Assembly (NCBI GenBank): GCA_020199835.1
Contig: JAIVJV010000008.1
Span: 372,001 to 436,000 of the forward strand
Length of the DNA stretch: 64,000 nt
Reading direction: 5' to 3'
Origin: Acidobacteriota bacterium
Lineage (GTDB): Bacteria; Acidobacteriota; Blastocatellia; Pyrinomonadales; Pyrinomonadaceae
Positions 1 through 9,700 of the stretch are shown in pieces. Both the position numbers and the translations under genes were made by a program. The first letter of the stretch is position 1. Each line of letters begins with the position of its first letter. Below the pieces are notes generated by a model. The model saw only the letters and a program-made list of their open reading frames with translations, did no database searches and had not been told where the DNA came from.

Positions 1-79
1 TCTCCTGCCCAAGGGCGACGCCGCAGAGGGCGAAGGGCAGCACGAGCAACATAATGAAATTTTTCATGTAACGTTTCAT
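1..79 (-). CDS. N-terminus of an exported protein (partial)
   Basis: Only the first 26 codons are in the window; the gene continues off the left edge. The peptide begins MKRYMKNFIMLLVLPFALCG and goes on to VALGQE, a classical signal peptide with a positively charged start, a hydrophobic core and an A-L-G cleavage region. A GAGG ribosome binding site lies about nine bases before the ATG. The product is therefore exported, but its function cannot be told from this fragment. It lies downstream of the GHL10 gene on the same strand with a gap of about 190 bases, so it could be part of the same transcript or have its own promoter. I see no terminator in that gap. Confidence 0.6.
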   Translation of the reverse strand, partial: MKRYMKNFIMLLVLPFALCGVALGQE

Positions 80-271
80 GGGGATAATCCTCTTCATGCA
101 AATTAAGTGGAAGCTGGCCCGTCTCCGAAACGGGAGTTCGGGAGAACCTCAAGACATCTGGGTTGTCGCAAAGTTAAGTACTGCAATTGTCGTGGAAAAG
201 AAGAAGCTGCGCTCGAATACTAAGTGCCGCTTATTCTTACATAACAGCGAGTTTATGGCAACTAAGCCGTC

Positions 272-1495
272 TTAAAACGCCGCGCGCCGAACGCGTTCCA
301 GATAGGCTCCGTCGGGATTCAACTCGCTCGGGCGCGCTGTAAAGTCGTAAGAGAAAAGAATGAACCCTTCCGTATTCAGCGAACGGGCGACATTAATCTT
401 TTCTACCGCTGACTCAGACGTGATGCGGTAAGCGCCGATACCCGCCCAAACCCGGCGATTCGCTGCCTGCGCTGTACTCGTCGCAACCTCAATGTGTTTC
501 CTGAACACAGCCGTGTCCGTTGAGTACGCCATCGGACAAGCAACATCAAGGATTCCCATCTGCAACCAACGCCGCCAATCCTGAAAACGACGCGTGTAGG
601 CGTTCTCATCGTTGGCGAAGACCGCGGCTGAGACGATCACCTGCGGCCGCCGCTTTTTAACTGCGCGATAGATCCGTTCGACGAGAGCTGTGACCTGTGC
701 TCGCTGAAAATCCGCAAACTTCGGGGCAAAGGTTTCAGCAGCAGCGAGCGGATTCTCTTTGAGCTTGTCCTTTAGTTCGCGGCGTTCAGCACCAGTCAGT
801 TGTGGCTTCAACCACTCATGAAACTGCGTGAGCGATCGGCGGCTGTAATCGAAATCGGGACTCGCGAAACGAACGTAGTCGAAGTGCAAACCATCGACCG
901 GATAGTGCTTCAGCACGTCCATCCAGATCTTGAAAATGTGTTCTTTGACTGCGGGATTTGCCGGCCCGGTGTAGATGCCTTCCAGCTCGCCACGATTAGC
1001 CTTTGACCACTCGACTATCTTCTGCCGGTAATGCGGATCGCGCGGCGACATCCGGTAAAGTTCGGCAGCGACCGGCTTCGGCACTGCCAGCCATTCCGGA
1101 TGGCGGTTGTAGACGTGCGTTGGATCTGTCGGCAGCGCGTCGAGGTTGGCGAGCAGACTCGTATTCAGCCACGCATGGATCTTCAGTCCGCGCCCTCGTG
1201 CTTCAGCAATAGTGAATGCCAGCGGATCGAAGTCTGCGGGCTGATCTTTTAATTCCGCGGCGCGCGGCTCAACGCGCGACTTGTAATAGGCATCACCACG
1301 ACCGCGAACCTGGACGATAAGCGTGTTGAAGCCGTTGTCCGCCGCGGAGCTTACGAGTTGCCGGATCTTCTCGGGCGATGTAAGCGTCGTGCGCACCACC
1401 CACAACGCACGCACTTCATTCGGGCGCGCCGCCTGGGCCAGTGACAGCGAACAAAAGCAGAACGACCAAATTATGGTAAAGAAAAGTTTCGGCAC
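272..1495 (-). CDS. Exported GHL10-family glycosyl hydrolase (DigH/YddW-like)
   Basis: This looks like a glycoside hydrolase-like 10 (DUF187) protein of 407 residues. The conserved opening NEVRALWVVRTT, the barrel motif LIVQVRGRGDAYY and the active-site strand DGLHFDYVRF are all present. The E. coli member YddW/DigH cleaves peptidoglycan glycan strands stripped of peptides, which fits the neighbouring genes; the activity here is inferred. I chose the GTG at 1495, eight bases after the upstream receptor's stop, because it gives a signal peptide (PKLFFTIIWSFCFCSLSLAQA). A longer frame reaches 1708 but only by running inside the receptor gene. It is the last gene of a D-aminoacylase, TonB receptor, hydrolase operon. 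Confidence 0.8.
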   Translation of the reverse strand: MPKLFFTIIWSFCFCSLSLAQAARPNEVRALWVVRTTLTSPEKIRQLVSSAADNGFNTLIVQVRGRGDAYYKSRVEPRAAELKDQPADFDPLAFTIAEARGRGLKIHAWLNTSLLANLDALPTDPTHVYNRHPEWLAVPKPVAAELYRMSPRDPHYRQKIVEWSKANRGELEGIYTGPANPAVKEHIFKIWMDVLKHYPVDGLHFDYVRFASPDFDYSRRSLTQFHEWLKPQLTGAERRELKDKLKENPLAAAETFAPKFADFQRAQVTALVERIYRAVKKRRPQVIVSAAVFANDENAYTRRFQDWRRWLQMGILDVACPMAYSTDTAVFRKHIEVATSTAQAANRRVWAGIGAYRITSESAVEKINVARSLNTEGFILFSYDFTARPSELNPDGAYLERVRRAAF

Positions 1496-1502
1496 AGATT
1501 TA

Positions 1503-4500
1503 TCAATACTGGTAACGCAACGACACCTGGATGTTACGCGGCAAGTAAGTAACAGCCGGAACGGTAATCGCGCCAAAGTTTGTATTCGTGATCGCCGCAC
1601 TCGGAATCCCGTACTGCACGTGGTTGAACGCGTTGAAGAGATCGGCGCGGAGCGTGAGCCGGTGGCCTTCCCACGGCATCGAGAAGATCTTCGTGATGCC
1701 AAGATCAATCGTCTTCACGCCGTCGCTGAAGAAAGTGTTGCGGCCCACCAGGCTCGGGTTGTTGAAATCCGCTGAAGTCAAAGTACGAAACGCAGCACGC
1801 GGCAATGCTTCGCGTGACGTCGCCGGAAGATTGACACTGTTGCCAAGGATTGACGGATCGAGCAGCACCGGGCGGCTTTCACCGAAGCCGTCAAAGTTCA
1901 AATCGAGCGCCGTCGTGGTCACGGTGAACGGAGTTCCCTTGGCGAATCTGCCCACAGCCGAAAACTGCCAACCACCAAAAGCCTGGCCCAGCAACCCGCG
2001 ATCGCCATTGAAGAACGGCAGCCGGTACGTGCCGTAAATCGTGAATCGATGTGGCGTGTGGAAACGTGACAAGCCTCGCGAATCACGGGTGTTGTTGCCA
2101 TTCTGATTGCTGTCACCAGCGCCCACGAAAGTCGCTTCGGAAGTGGTGTCGATGGCCTTGCTCCACGTGTATGCGGCCTGGAAATTCAGATTGCTGCTCA
2201 AACGCTTGGTCCATTCGAGCTGCATCGCGTGGTAGTAACTCCACGCGCCGTTGGAAACAGCCACGTTAGTTCCAAATTGGCCGTTGGGCCGTCGCTCGTT
2301 AATTCGGGGTACGCGGAAGCTGTATTCAAACTCGCCTATCGGGACGACGACCGGGCATTGGGTCGTAAACGGTATGGCGGTAGTCCCCGCCGTGCCGGCG
2401 CATTGAAAATCGCTCGCGAGGCGAATCACTCTGCCACGAAGGTTTGCCGGATTGTTCGAATGATTCGCGACAAGCACGCCGTTGACGGCGTCGTGGACCG
2501 GAAGGTTATCGAGCGCGTATCTCAACAACCCAATACCACGGTTGCCCGTGTAACTGGCGCGAAACGCCGACGCGAATGGCATCTGCCGTTCAAACGTGAA
2601 GTTCCACTGTTGCGTGTACGGCATTTCCAGGCCCGGATCGATCAAGGTCAGCGTATGCCGGGCAGTCTGTGGTCCAGGTGAAAACACGAAGCCGTTGGTT
2701 GGATCCGCGAGGTTGACTGGATTAAAGGTTGAAGTCGCCAGGCCTGACTGATTGTAAAAGAAAGCATTCGGCGGATTGAATCTGACTGTGGCTCCACCTT
2801 GAGAAAACACTGACTGGAAGAGGCGTCCATGGTAAATGCCGTAACCGCCGCGGATCGAAGAATCACCCGTATTACCAAACAGTCCGCGCAGGAAACCATT
2901 CTCGAAATCCGGACTCCACGCAAAACCAAAGCGCGGCTCCCAGTTGTCTTTATCCGCACTGAATCCATAGTCGATACGGCCCGCGATTTCACGCGGCGCA
3001 GAGACATACTCGTAGCGCAGGCCAAGATTGAGCGTCAGATTGCTGCGAACTCGCCAATTGTCTTCGCCGTAGAAGTTTGCTTCGTTAATCCGGTTTTCGA
3101 GAAAGAAAGGACCAAAGCCTTTCTGATAGTTGGGAGTGCAGCCATTGATGAACTGAGAGAACCCGTTACCGTAGTTGATGCCATTGCAGGTAGCGACGGT
3201 ACTGCTGTAGAAGCCGCGCGAGAAATTGTCGGCCAGATCGTCGAGTTGTTGCCGGCGAATGTCAGTCCCTAACTTCAGGCTGTGACTGCTGAACTCTGTG
3301 GTGAAGTTATAGACGAACTGGTTATCAGTCTGAAAGCGGTGAATTGGAAAGTTTCCGGCGCTGCCGAGGCTCGACTGCGTGGTTACCGGGCTCGGATTGA
3401 AGAACCGGATGATCGGCGTGTCGTTACCCGCGGCGATGTTTACGAGCGTAGTGCGGAGCCCGAGACCATAACGAAATTCACCAATGGAGCGTGCGGAAAA
3501 CAGATGGATCCAGTTGAACCCAAAGTTCTGCTGCTTGTGATTTTGATCGGCGCGTTCGCCGGGAATGACGTCTTCAGCCACAAATCTCTGCCGCGTGTAC
3601 TGCCAGCGCGCGAAGAGGTTGTCTTGCGAACGGGGATTCCAATCGAACCGTCCCGAGTAATCGCGAGCCGGAAAATCGAAACCCTGTTGCCCGCGAAATA
3701 CTCTTGGACCAGCAGCGGGATCGTTAGGCACCGCGTTGGCAAAACGGTCGATGACGCTTGCGATGAAAGCCCGGTTTGCCGGCGTATCGTTCGCGGGTGT
3801 TGTTTTGAACCAGTTCGCGGGATCGCGCTCCGCCAACGTGAAAACGTCGCGGTTGAAATTATTGGCGCCCGTGTTCTCAAGGTGGTCCAGGCTGACAAAG
3901 CCAAACAGACGGTTCTCGAGCACCGGAAAGCCTGAGGTAAAACCAAACTGATTGCGCCGTGAAACCGGCTTCTTTAGCCCCGGCGCAAACACATTGTTGG
4001 TGGCATTCAACGCGCTGTTGTTGTGATACCAATAAACATCGCCATGAATGTTGTTCGTTCCCGACTTCGTTTGCACCAGGACCACCGCGCCATAACCGCG
4101 GCCAAACTCGGCGCTGAAGTTGTTCGTGATCACCTGAAACTCTTTAATGGTTGACAGCGATGCGCCCTGACGATGCTGGTTCTCAGAAGAGTCGTCGTTA
4201 TTCACGCCGTTGATTTGAAAAGTTGTGCCGCGCGTGCCGGTGCCATTGAAGTTAACCGATGTACCCGAAGAGGCAGTCGGGTTGTTCTGGCCGGCGGTTG
4301 GGTTCTCCTGAAACCCCGCGAACGTTTCGGCTAGCGTCAAAAAATTTCCCTGGTTGAAAGTCGGTTTCTCCAGAATCTCCTGCGCGTTCAACGAGCCCTT
4401 GATCTCCGCGTTGGTTGTGTTGATGGGCGCTGTGTCCGCTGTGACGACTACTGCCTCGGTAACCGAGCTCGGATTGAGGGTGAAATTGATCACCCGCGTT

Positions 4501-4820
4501 TGATTCAACGGGATCTCGATGTTCTCCTGTGCGACCTTGCCGAAACCCGTAGCTCCCGCCGTCACCGTGTAGCGGCCGAGTGGAAGAAACGGCGCGATGT
4601 AGGAGCCTTCGCTGTTTGTTTGCAGCGTGCGCTCCTGGCCCGTTTCCATGTTTCGAATAACTACTTCGGCGCCCGCGACTACCGCGCCTTTTGCGTCGCT
4701 GACAGTTCCCTGCAGCGTTCCCGTCACCGTTTGCGCGAACGCCGCGGTTGTCATAAACAACAACGCGGCGCAAAGGAATCCAACAGAAATGAGTTGACGA
4801 GTGATGCTGGAGTGAGACAT
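1503..4820 (-). CDS. TonB-dependent receptor, Oar-like, with carboxypeptidase-regulatory domain
   Basis: An outer-membrane active transporter of 1105 residues. Residues 1-29 are a signal peptide ending AFAQ. Residues 30-115 form a carboxypeptidase-regulatory-like beta-sandwich (GTVSDAKGAVVAGAEV, then GRYTVTAGATGF). A plug domain follows, with FQINGVNNDD near residue 200, and then a long beta-barrel ending in the aromatic LRYQY. This architecture is typical of the very large Oar-like receptors abundant in Acidobacteriota, and there is no SusD partner nearby. AGGAGG lies just before the ATG. The gene starts 11 bases after the D-aminoacylase stop and is followed at eight bases by the GHL10 hydrolase. 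The substrate is unknown; the neighbours suggest peptidoglycan fragments or acylated D-amino acids. Confidence 0.9.
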   Translation of the reverse strand: MSHSSITRQLISVGFLCAALLFMTTAAFAQTVTGTLQGTVSDAKGAVVAGAEVVIRNMETGQERTLQTNSEGSYIAPFLPLGRYTVTAGATGFGKVAQENIEIPLNQTRVINFTLNPSSVTEAVVVTADTAPINTTNAEIKGSLNAQEILEKPTFNQGNFLTLAETFAGFQENPTAGQNNPTASSGTSVNFNGTGTRGTTFQINGVNNDDSSENQHRQGASLSTIKEFQVITNNFSAEFGRGYGAVVLVQTKSGTNNIHGDVYWYHNNSALNATNNVFAPGLKKPVSRRNQFGFTSGFPVLENRLFGFVSLDHLENTGANNFNRDVFTLAERDPANWFKTTPANDTPANRAFIASVIDRFANAVPNDPAAGPRVFRGQQGFDFPARDYSGRFDWNPRSQDNLFARWQYTRQRFVAEDVIPGERADQNHKQQNFGFNWIHLFSARSIGEFRYGLGLRTTLVNIAAGNDTPIIRFFNPSPVTTQSSLGSAGNFPIHRFQTDNQFVYNFTTEFSSHSLKLGTDIRRQQLDDLADNFSRGFYSSTVATCNGINYGNGFSQFINGCTPNYQKGFGPFFLENRINEANFYGEDNWRVRSNLTLNLGLRYEYVSAPREIAGRIDYGFSADKDNWEPRFGFAWSPDFENGFLRGLFGNTGDSSIRGGYGIYHGRLFQSVFSQGGATVRFNPPNAFFYNQSGLATSTFNPVNLADPTNGFVFSPGPQTARHTLTLIDPGLEMPYTQQWNFTFERQMPFASAFRASYTGNRGIGLLRYALDNLPVHDAVNGVLVANHSNNPANLRGRVIRLASDFQCAGTAGTTAIPFTTQCPVVVPIGEFEYSFRVPRINERRPNGQFGTNVAVSNGAWSYYHAMQLEWTKRLSSNLNFQAAYTWSKAIDTTSEATFVGAGDSNQNGNNTRDSRGLSRFHTPHRFTIYGTYRLPFFNGDRGLLGQAFGGWQFSAVGRFAKGTPFTVTTTALDLNFDGFGESRPVLLDPSILGNSVNLPATSREALPRAAFRTLTSADFNNPSLVGRNTFFSDGVKTIDLGITKIFSMPWEGHRLTLRADLFNAFNHVQYGIPSAAITNTNFGAITVPAVTYLPRNIQVSLRYQY

Positions 4821-4831
4821 CGGGAACCTCC

Positions 4832-6487
4832 TCAGTTCATCGAGTTTGAGGTGTCTTTGCTGGTGGTCATCCGATAACCGTGACCGTGCAATGCGACACC
4901 CGGCCGAACCTCAGTCATTTGTCCGTTTGCCAGTACCGTCTGGCCGTTCACGATCACGTAGCTGATGCCCACGGGAAACTGGTGCGGCTTTTCGAACGTC
5001 GCCTGATCGTTGATGGTGTTCTCGTCGAAGATCACGAGGTCGGCCGCGAACCCTTCGCGAATCAAACCGCGATCGCGAAAACCAAACGTCTGTGCCGGCA
5101 GCGACGTCATTTTGCGAATCGCATCTTCGAGCGTGATGAGTTTCTGCTCGCGCACATAACGGCCGAGCACGCGCGCGTTGTTGCCGTAGCCGCGCGGATG
5201 CGGCACGCTCTCATCGACCTGCCGCACGCCACTGTCGGAAGCAATCATCGTGAACGGCTCCTGCATGATACGTTTCACGTCCGCCTCGTCCATGCCGTGA
5301 TAGACCATGCCTGCGCCACCGGCTTCGTACATCTCGAGCATCTGCTCGATCTGACTCGTGACGTCAGTCTTTTTGCGAACCTGCTTCGTGATCTCCGCAA
5401 TAGATTTGCCGTTGAACGACTTGTCAGGCCCGTACGAAGCAACAACTGCAAAGGAGTAGTCTTTGAATCCGCTGCGCTTCAGCGCGTCCTTCGTGTCGTT
5501 GATGACTTTTTCTCGCGTGGCTTTGTCAGCCAAACGCTTCTTCGCTTCTTCAAACCCACCGGCGCGAAGCCACGCCGGTAAACGAGAATCAAGCGACGTT
5601 GAGCTCGCGGTGTAGGCGTACTGATCGACTGTGACCATCAACCCGCGCGCTCGTGCCTCGCGCACCAGACCGAGCGTCATCGGCGTTTGGCCCCATAGCT
5701 TTTTGTTACTGATCTTGAAGTGGGAGATCTCGACCGGCAGTCCCGCTTGTTCACCAATTAGAATACTTTCGCGAATCGCGTCGGCGACTTTGTCACCTTC
5801 GTTGCGCATGTGCGTTGCGTACAGACCGCCATAACGCCCTGCCACACGCGCGAGCGCCACGATCTCGTCTGTCTTCGCGTAAGTGCCGGGAACGTAGATC
5901 AGTCCGGTGGATAGACCAACCGCGCCCTCTTCCATTCCCTGCGCCACGACGGCTTCCATCTGCTTGAGCTCGTCAGGCGTGGGAGCACGGTCGTCGAGAC
6001 CGATTACCTTGCGCCGCACCGAACCATGCGCGATCAGCGTCGCGAGATTAACGGCGAGCGGCTTTTCACTAATTCGGTTTAGAAACTGGCCGACGTCCGT
6101 GGTGGATGAACCACAGTTGCCGGTGACGAGCGAAGTCACGCCCATGCGCACGAAGTTCTCGGCCGCGGGCAGGTTGTAGATCGATTCAACGTGTGTGTGT
6201 ACGTCGATGAAGCCGGGTGCAAGTATCTGGCCGCGCGCGTCGATGCCTTTGTAAGCTGTGGCGGGATCGATGCGCCCGATGCGCATGATGCGGCCTTTGA
6301 TGATACCGACGTCGGCACGAAACCAGGGATTGCCGCTGCCGTCGATAATGCGCGCGTTGGTGATCAGCAGATCGTAAACAGGCAGACCCGCCTGGGCCTC
6401 CGTGCGTTGTTGGCCCACGAGAAAGCTGCCGAGCGCCAGCGCAATCAAGACAAGCGCGGCAGAGCTATGGAGAAAACTCGCCTTCAC
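4832..6487 (-). CDS. Exported D-aminoacylase (N-acyl-D-amino-acid deacylase)
   Basis: An amidohydrolase-superfamily enzyme of 551 residues predicted to remove acyl groups from N-acyl-D-amino acids. It has the N-terminal beta-sandwich start (LLITNARIIDGSGNPWFRAD), the metal motif GFIDVHTHVE (His97, His99) and TGNCGSS, whose Cys125 matches the metal-ligand cysteine of D-aminoacylases. Further family motifs are EISHFKIS and the Asp of IASDSGVR. A signal peptide (residues 1-26, ending GSFLVGQQ) places it outside the cytoplasm, whereas many characterised homologues are cytoplasmic. It is the first gene of the operon and sits about 50 bases downstream of the predicted shared-operator promoter. Bacterial D-amino acids come chiefly from peptidoglycan, which fits the locus; the true substrate is not shown by sequence. 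Confidence 0.85.
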   Translation of the reverse strand: MKASFLHSSAALVLIALALGSFLVGQQRTEAQAGLPVYDLLITNARIIDGSGNPWFRADVGIIKGRIMRIGRIDPATAYKGIDARGQILAPGFIDVHTHVESIYNLPAAENFVRMGVTSLVTGNCGSSTTDVGQFLNRISEKPLAVNLATLIAHGSVRRKVIGLDDRAPTPDELKQMEAVVAQGMEEGAVGLSTGLIYVPGTYAKTDEIVALARVAGRYGGLYATHMRNEGDKVADAIRESILIGEQAGLPVEISHFKISNKKLWGQTPMTLGLVREARARGLMVTVDQYAYTASSTSLDSRLPAWLRAGGFEEAKKRLADKATREKVINDTKDALKRSGFKDYSFAVVASYGPDKSFNGKSIAEITKQVRKKTDVTSQIEQMLEMYEAGGAGMVYHGMDEADVKRIMQEPFTMIASDSGVRQVDESVPHPRGYGNNARVLGRYVREQKLITLEDAIRKMTSLPAQTFGFRDRGLIREGFAADLVIFDENTINDQATFEKPHQFPVGISYVIVNGQTVLANGQMTEVRPGVALHGHGYRMTTSKDTSNSMN

Positions 6488-6543
6488 TGCTCTCAGGTCC
6501 GTCCGCTCTCTTAAATCGTAATGAATACCGGATGAAGAACTGG

Positions 6544-6602
6544 ATTATAGGTCGCAACCTGTAATAATAATAGCTAAAGATTTTTATTCAATTGATAAGA
6601 AT
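6544..6602 (-). promoter_or_regulatory. Promoter and putative LysR operator, copy 1 (D-aminoacylase operon)
   Basis: Read on the minus strand, this site has TTATC, five bases, AATAA, then AATCTTTAGC. After 26 bases from AATCTTT comes a perfect TATAAT (6549-6544). The -10 would start transcription about 50 bases before the D-aminoacylase start codon. The same layout recurs at 14573-14631 and 24020-24076. The AT-rich block contrasts strongly with the flanking coding DNA. The divergent receptor starting at 6717 could also be controlled from here. Binding by the LysR protein encoded at 24100 is inference. Confidence 0.65.
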
Positions 6603-6716
6603 CGCTGATGAAGAAAGATTTAGATGCCAGAGCCGGTAAAACCTTTCACGCAAAGCCGTAGAGGAATATACTGCGGGCCTCGCCAACCAAACGCAGAACA
6701 GGACAGGAGGTCTTCC

Positions 6717-9700
6717 ATGTCGCGCGCTCAATTACTACTCGTATTCGTAGTCGGCTTGTTTGCTGCGGTCCCCGTCGCCGCAATCGCGCAAACGAGCACG
6801 TCTCGTATAAGCGGACGCGTCGTCGATGCCAGCCAGGCATCAATAGCAGGCGCGAGCGTCACCATCACGAATGAAGCAACCGGAGTCTCCCAAACACAGA
6901 CGACGACCGAGGCAGGCGTCTACGCTTTCGAAGCGCTACCCGTAGGTCAATACACCGTCACCGTCGAGCAAAATGGTTTCAAGAAATTTCAGAAGACCGG
7001 TAACCACATTGCGGTAAACAACCCTTTGACTGTTGACGTGGTACTCGAGGTCGGACAGGTCACAGAAACCGTCACCGTCCAGGGTGGACCGGAACAGTTA
7101 CAGACGGCAAACGCCACTCTCGGGAATGTGGTCGAACAAAAAGCGATTGAAGCGTTGCCGCTCAACGGCCGCAATCCACTGACACTGCTCTTACTGGAAC
7201 CAGGCGTCGTACAGCGGTCGGCGGGCGCTGCCGGCTCAGGCGTCCACGTGAACGGCGCGCGCGATCGCGCCTACAACGTAACGATCGACGGTATCGAAGC
7301 GAACGAGTCGAGCGTTCCCAACCCCGTTTCAAACCTCTATCGCATCAACCCTGATAACGTGCAGGAGTTCAAAGTAACCACCAACAACGCGACTGCGGAA
7401 GAGGGTCGAAACAGCGGCGCCTCGATCTCGATCGCGACGCGCAGCGGCACTAGCGAGTTTCACGGCACCGGCTTCTATTTCCTGCGTAACGAGGCACTGA
7501 ACGCCAACGAATGGTATGCGAATGCGCAGGACGCGCCCAAGCCACTCATCCGCCTCGGCCAATTTGGTTTTGAGATGAGTGGGCCGATTAAGAAAAACAA
7601 AACGTTCTTCTTTGGCAGCTATCAATACAATCGAATTGACTTCACGCAGCCGATAGACCAAACATTTGGCGGCTTTCCGGTCGTCTACACCAACGAGGCG
7701 CGTAACGGAATTTTCCGCTACTTCGTACCCGACCCGGCGAATCCGCTCGTGATCGGCGGCACTACCATCACTCGCAATTCGACGCTGCTGGTAAATCCGG
7801 CGACTGGCGTACCCATCGTGCCTGTGTGTGCCACACCTACGTCAGTACGCTGCATTCGCGTTTACAATGTCAATGCCGCACTCAACAACACTGCGGGAAG
7901 ACCGCTCGATGCTACAGTCGCGAGTCTGCTCACCGCTTATCCGTCACCAAACAACTTTGCCGCGGCAGGCGATGGACTGAACACTGCCACGTTCCTCTGG
8001 AATCCGCCGACCGCAATCCGCGGTCCCGCCATCAACGCGCGCGTCGATCACAATTTCAACGAGAACAATAGTATCTTCGTGCGCTACTTGTGGTCCGATT
8101 ACAACACGCTGAAGGGCGATCCGCTCAACGGCAGACCGCAAGTTTATCCCGACAATCCGCCGCAGGGCGAAGTGTTCCGGCGCACATCGAATCTCGCCGT
8201 CGGGTGGCGGCGCGTAATCTCGCCGCGCATTGTGAACGAGTTCACCGCCGGGTTCGGTCGTTTTGGTTTTCTCTTCACGCAAGGTGAAGCGAATCCTGCC
8301 TGGCCCGACGTGCCGCCTTTCAACCTCAACAGTATCGATGAACCTTACATCAACACGCCCCGCACCGCTCGTTGGGTAACCACTCCGCAACTGCTCGACA
8401 ATCTGAGTATCGTTCACGGTGAACACGTCTTCCGTCTGGGGCTGAACTTCCGCTTCTATCGACACGTGGACCAACGCGGACAACCAGGCGGCATCAACGT
8501 GACGCCATCGGTGACGTTCTCCGCGACCACTCGACCGGCGTTTCTCGGGACCACCGGAAACTCGGGTTTCAGAGTGGCGCCCAACATCAACTCCACTGAC
8601 CAAACGCTTGTCGGCAGCCTGATAAACAATCTCTACGGTTTACCGGCTTCGATGAACCAGGTCTTTCTCTCAAATCTTAAAGACGATGTCTTCCTGCCGT
8701 TCAGGACCGGCGATCAGGTTACGTTGTATGCGGAGAAACACAACCTCGATCAGTACAACTTCTTTGTCCAGGACGAATGGAAAGTGCGGCCTAACCTGAC
8801 ACTGAACTACGGAGCACGCTGGGAGATCAACCCACCCGCCAACACGTCGCCGAAGGACAACGTCTTTGTCGCCGCCACACCGATCGCCGCGACACCGCTC
8901 CCCGCCATACCGGTCGTCAACCAGCCGGGCGCCGTCAGCTTTGTACCGGCAACGCGCTGGTATGAAGGCAACTTCAAGTGGGCCATCGGTCCCCGTTTCG
9001 GACTCGCCTACAGTCCGGATTTTAGATCGGGTTTCCTGCGCGCGCTGTTTGGTGACAGTGGCCAGAGCGTTATACGGCTCGGCTACGGCATGGCCTTCGA
9101 CACGATCTCGTCGTTTCAGGTAACTGCGGCCGCGGGCAGGATTCCCGGGTTGGTCCAAAGCTGCACAACATCCTACAACGCGACCGCCGGCGCTTTCACT
9201 TCAATCACTGCCGGTTGCGTGAACTCACCCGACATCAACAAGACCGTCGCCGGTGGTTTTCCGACAGAATTGCCCGCGCCTTCGGTCAAACCATCGTCGT
9301 TGTTGACGCCACCACAACAACTCAGAACAAACGCGCCACCCATCACCGTCTTTGCACCCAAGATGCAGTTGCCGACAGTTCACCAATGGAACTTCAGTGT
9401 GCAACGCGAATTGCCGTGGGGCATGGTCGCTGAGGCTTCTTACATTGGCCGGCGTGGACAACATCTTTTCATGGCGTACGACATTAACCAGACTAACCCG
9501 GACAAAATTCTGCCGTCGTTTCTGATCATGCAACAGAACCGGGCCAGGGGTTGCACTGCGAACGGAACCGGATGCCCGGCGGGCGTCACTGGAGTTACAC
9601 CCCCGTTGTTCAATCAACTGCAAACTCAAGGCGGACTCAGTGCAGCCGCAGCGGCAAGTTTTATCAACTCGACGACAACCCTAAACGAGTTGGACCTCAA

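Noticed and set aside
6624..6716. Earlier start for the second TonB receptor
   Set aside because: The extra 31 residues would sit in front of a perfect signal peptide, and GGAGG is placed for the ATG at 6717.
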